6,067 nt of DNA from an uncultured Bacteroidota bacterium (GTDB taxonomy: Bacteria; Bacteroidota; Bacteroidia; Bacteroidales; SZUA-534), in NCBI GenBank assembly GCA_937900725.1, contig CALCFP010000319.1, positions 1-6,067 of the forward strand, read 5' to 3'. The stretch's first letter is position 1. Each line of letters opens with the position of its first letter. Position numbers and translations under genes: made by a program. This document shows positions 3,712 through 6,067 of the stretch, piece by piece. The notes below the pieces were generated by a model, which was given only the letters and a program-made list of their open reading frames with translations, searched no databases and was not told the origin of the DNA.

Positions 3712-6067
3712 ATGAATAAAACCCTAATTGATAATAGTGCCAACCTGAAAATGGTGAATGTGCTGAAGCAATGCATTTCGACACCAGAAATAAACAACAT
3801 CCGCATTGCTACAGGTTTTTGGGACATTCCAGGCATAGCGTTAGTTATTGACGAGTTGACCGCTTTTCTTGAGAAAGACAATACAAAATTGAAGATTCTT
3901 ATTGGCAAGGACCCGTACGTGTATGCAAAAATGCTGAAGGAACCAAAGTATCAAGATAAGCAATATCCCGTAGAGTTTATTCGCACAAGTATTGACGACC
4001 TTTCAGACAATTTACGTGATGAATATAAAACGGTAATCAATCTTCTGCTTAAGTATTGCGAAGATGATAATAGAAAGATTGAAATTCGCATCTTCAAGAA
4101 AAACGAAGATGATGAAAGCCAGTTCCTGCATAGCAAATGTTACATCTTTACAGCATCGGACGACAACAACAAACCAATGTACGCCATTGTTGGCAGTAGC
4201 AACTTTACTCAAAAGGGATTAGAAGGCAATTCCGAACTGAATGTCCTTGAAAACGACACTTATATGATAAATGCCACGCCCGACCCTTATCGTAAAGGAC
4301 ATATTGTTTGGTTTGAGGAAAAATGGGAACAGGCCGAGGATTGGACTAAATATTTCTTGGAAGAAATCCTTAAAAAATCAAAGCCTGTACAAAGAATAAT
4401 TGAGGAGAAAAAAGAGCAAGAGCAAGCAAAAGTTGTCGAATCTCTTACGCCTTACGAAACCTACATAAAATTGCTTCAAGACAAGTTTGGCAACTTGCTA
4501 GATGCCAATGCAACTTCACTGTTAGAAAGTTACCTGCCTAAAAACTATCAAATATTAGACTATCAGATTGAAGCATCAAAGCAATGCATTGATATTATGC
4601 ACACTCACGGCGGATTCCTGTTAGGTGATGTCGTTGGTTTGGGCAAAACCATTGTTGGTGTTTTGGCTATCAAATACTTCCTTGAATCGGAAGAAAACGA
4701 CGGACGTGAAAAAAATGTGCTGATTATTGCACCGCCTGCAATCAAAAGCAGTTGGGAACGTACCATTGAAGATTTCGACAAAGACCGTGCCGACAAGATA
4801 ATGCCTTCCGTCGATTTCATCACTACAGGCAGTTTGGCCGAAGCCGACGAAGAATCCGATGCCATTGATTTCAACGAGGACTTGAAAGACAAAAATTACG
4901 GCTTTATACTCATTGACGAAAGCCACAATTTCCGTAGCAACGGAACTCAAATGTATATCGCCCTTGATGAACTCATTTCAAAGATTGCTATTGAAACAGG
5001 CTACTGTCCGTACATTGGCCTTTTGTCGGCTACGCCACAAAACAACCATCCTTACGACATCCGCAACCAAATTTTCCTATTCCAGCGTACGCCAGAATCA
5101 ACAACTTTGGAAAAAGTTCCAGGCCGTAAGTTGGACACTTACTTTGCCGATTTAGGCAAGAAATTCAAGGAAGCAGTCGCTATTTCAAAATACAATAACA
5201 AACTGCTCAATACAAATGGCATCACAGAAGAAGATAAGAAAGTGGCAAAAGAAAAGTTGGAAGAAGCACACGAAACTCTGAAAGACATATCAAGCCAACT
5301 GCGTGAGAATGTATTGAATGATATTATGGTTCGCCGTACACGTAGCGACATCAAGAATCCCGACAATCACTATAAGGCCAAGATTGACTTCCCCGATGTT
5401 GTCGGCCCAATTAAACTCGAATACAAACTCGACAAGGAACTTGCACAGTTGTTTTCCGACACTTCTAAAATCATTGGTGACGATAGTGTTGTCTTGTCTG
5501 ATGTTGACGAAGATGGGCAGACTGTCATTCCGTGGGTAGCAGAACAGCAATCCGACAGCAACGACGGTCAGGCTCGAATCCATTACTACCGCTATCGTGC
5601 CACCATTTTCCTTGCCGACAAGTACAAAAAAAGGTACGAAGGCAAGAATATGAGTGTCAACCGTTCATCGCATCAGTTGGCAAGAATTATGCAGATGCTT
5701 TTGGTAAAACGGCTGGAAAGTAGTCTCGATGCCTTCAAGGAATCCTTACGAAACCTACAGCGGTACACCAACAATATGATTCAGATGTGGAACGACGACA
5801 CCATCTTCATCTGTCCGAACATCGACGTAAACGCAGAACTTGACCTTGAAACAAAACGCGAAAAATACGGCAATCAATATACCATTGAGAAATGCTACGA
5901 TGACATTATTAAGCGTATCGGCAAACTGCCGAAAAAGCGTAACGCCAAAGGGCAAAATGCACTATACCACCAAGCAGATTTCAGTGCCGACTACATTACG
6001 ATGCTGAAAAATGACAAGAAAATCATTGACAATTTGGTTCAGCGTTGGGACAAAAACACTCACGACC
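3712..6067 (+). CDS. PLD-superfamily nuclease-like domain fused to SNF2-type helicase; 3' end outside window
   Basis: This is a predicted DNA-acting ATPase with a nuclease-like N-terminus; 785 codons are visible in one unbroken frame. The ATG at 3712 is the first start after an in-frame TGA at 3697-3699; there is no Shine-Dalgarno. Residues ~20-180 form a PLD domain with one HKD-type half: H140-S-K142, then GSSNF (161-165) with N164, and E175. This H/K/N/E set is like that of BfiI/NgoFVII-type nucleases, which act as dimers. A charged linker (~220-245, KKEQEQAK) leads to the helicase: Q-motif-like YQ (284-285), Walker A GDVVGLGKT (305-313), Walker B DESH (402-405), motif III SATP (439-442), the SNF2-like VRRTRSDI (540-547), and KRLESS (666-671), seen in RapA/HepA-like proteins. 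The second RecA domain (motifs V and VI) lies beyond the window. A role in restriction or phage defence is plausible but inferred; repair is an alternative. Confidence 0.9.
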   Translation, partial: MNKTLIDNSANLKMVNVLKQCISTPEINNIRIATGFWDIPGIALVIDELTAFLEKDNTKLKILIGKDPYVYAKMLKEPKYQDKQYPVEFIRTSIDDLSDNLRDEYKTVINLLLKYCEDDNRKIEIRIFKKNEDDESQFLHSKCYIFTASDDNNKPMYAIVGSSNFTQKGLEGNSELNVLENDTYMINATPDPYRKGHIVWFEEKWEQAEDWTKYFLEEILKKSKPVQRIIEEKKEQEQAKVVESLTPYETYIKLLQDKFGNLLDANATSLLESYLPKNYQILDYQIEASKQCIDIMHTHGGFLLGDVVGLGKTIVGVLAIKYFLESEENDGREKNVLIIAPPAIKSSWERTIEDFDKDRADKIMPSVDFITTGSLAEADEESDAIDFNEDLKDKNYGFILIDESHNFRSNGTQMYIALDELISKIAIETGYCPYIGLLSATPQNNHPYDIRNQIFLFQRTPESTTLEKVPGRKLDTYFADLGKKFKEAVAISKYNNKLLNTNGITEEDKKVAKEKLEEAHETLKDISSQLRENVLNDIMVRRTRSDIKNPDNHYKAKIDFPDVVGPIKLEYKLDKELAQLFSDTSKIIGDDSVVLSDVDEDGQTVIPWVAEQQSDSNDGQARIHYYRYRATIFLADKYKKRYEGKNMSVNRSSHQLARIMQMLLVKRLESSLDAFKESLRNLQRYTNNMIQMWNDDTIFICPNIDVNAELDLETKREKYGNQYTIEKCYDDIIKRIGKLPKKRNAKGQNALYHQADFSADYITMLKNDKKIIDNLVQRWDKNTHD

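Noticed and set aside
3687..5955. Several minus-strand and out-of-frame open frames across the helicase gene
   Set aside because: All are shadows of the continuous 785-codon frame, which carries the conserved motifs.
3712..6067. Type III restriction subunit (Res) or DISARM DrmD
   Set aside because: Type III Res proteins carry a C-terminal PD-(D/E)xK nuclease and DrmD lacks an N-terminal PLD domain; this protein has an N-terminal PLD, and its C-terminus is not visible, so no known system name is assigned.

Overview
The window looks like Bacteroidota, most likely Bacteroidales of the Prevotella/Bacteroides kind. The DnaK C-terminus is of that type. Two promoter candidates match the Bacteroidota -7 element TAnnTTTG exactly, and most genes lack a Shine-Dalgarno (SD) sequence. 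The window joins the end of a core housekeeping gene to an AT-richer, accessory-looking region.

Layout. (1) 1-848, plus: the last ~281 residues of DnaK, followed by a short stem-loop and a strong terminator that can work in both directions. (2) 947-1519, minus: a basic 190-residue protein of unknown function, convergent with dnaK. (3) 1520-1999: no gene; holds five ~18-bp tandem units beginning TTTGAGA, an imperfect palindrome, and the terminator of the next minus-strand gene. (4) 2000-2299, minus: a 99-residue protein that appears to be a distant relative of the 190-residue protein, with a TAnnTTTG promoter element and a stem-loop near the predicted 5' end of its mRNA. (5) 2341-2976: no gene; AT-rich, with a decayed second copy of the tandem-repeat/palindrome block, short direct repeats, an operator-like palindrome, and the promoter of the next gene. 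(6) 2977-3284, plus: a possible 16-codon leader peptide ending inside a perfect SD (AAGGAGGT), then an 84-residue helix-turn-helix protein and a clear terminator. (7) 3428-3711: no gene. (8) 3712-6067, plus: a large protein running off the window, an N-terminal phospholipase D (PLD)-superfamily nuclease-like domain fused to a SNF2-type helicase.

Working together. Nothing shows that dnaK cooperates with the rest. The PLD-SNF2 fusion is the most likely functional core of the accessory region. Its two activities (HKD-type nuclease, ATP-driven DNA translocase) are those used by restriction-like and DISARM-like defence systems, but no partner gene is visible and a defence role is inference. The HTH gene is separated from it by a terminator and ~285 further bases, so it is not obviously in the same operon. 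The two small minus-strand proteins and the repeat blocks around one of them suggest a gene unit that duplicates or moves, also inference.
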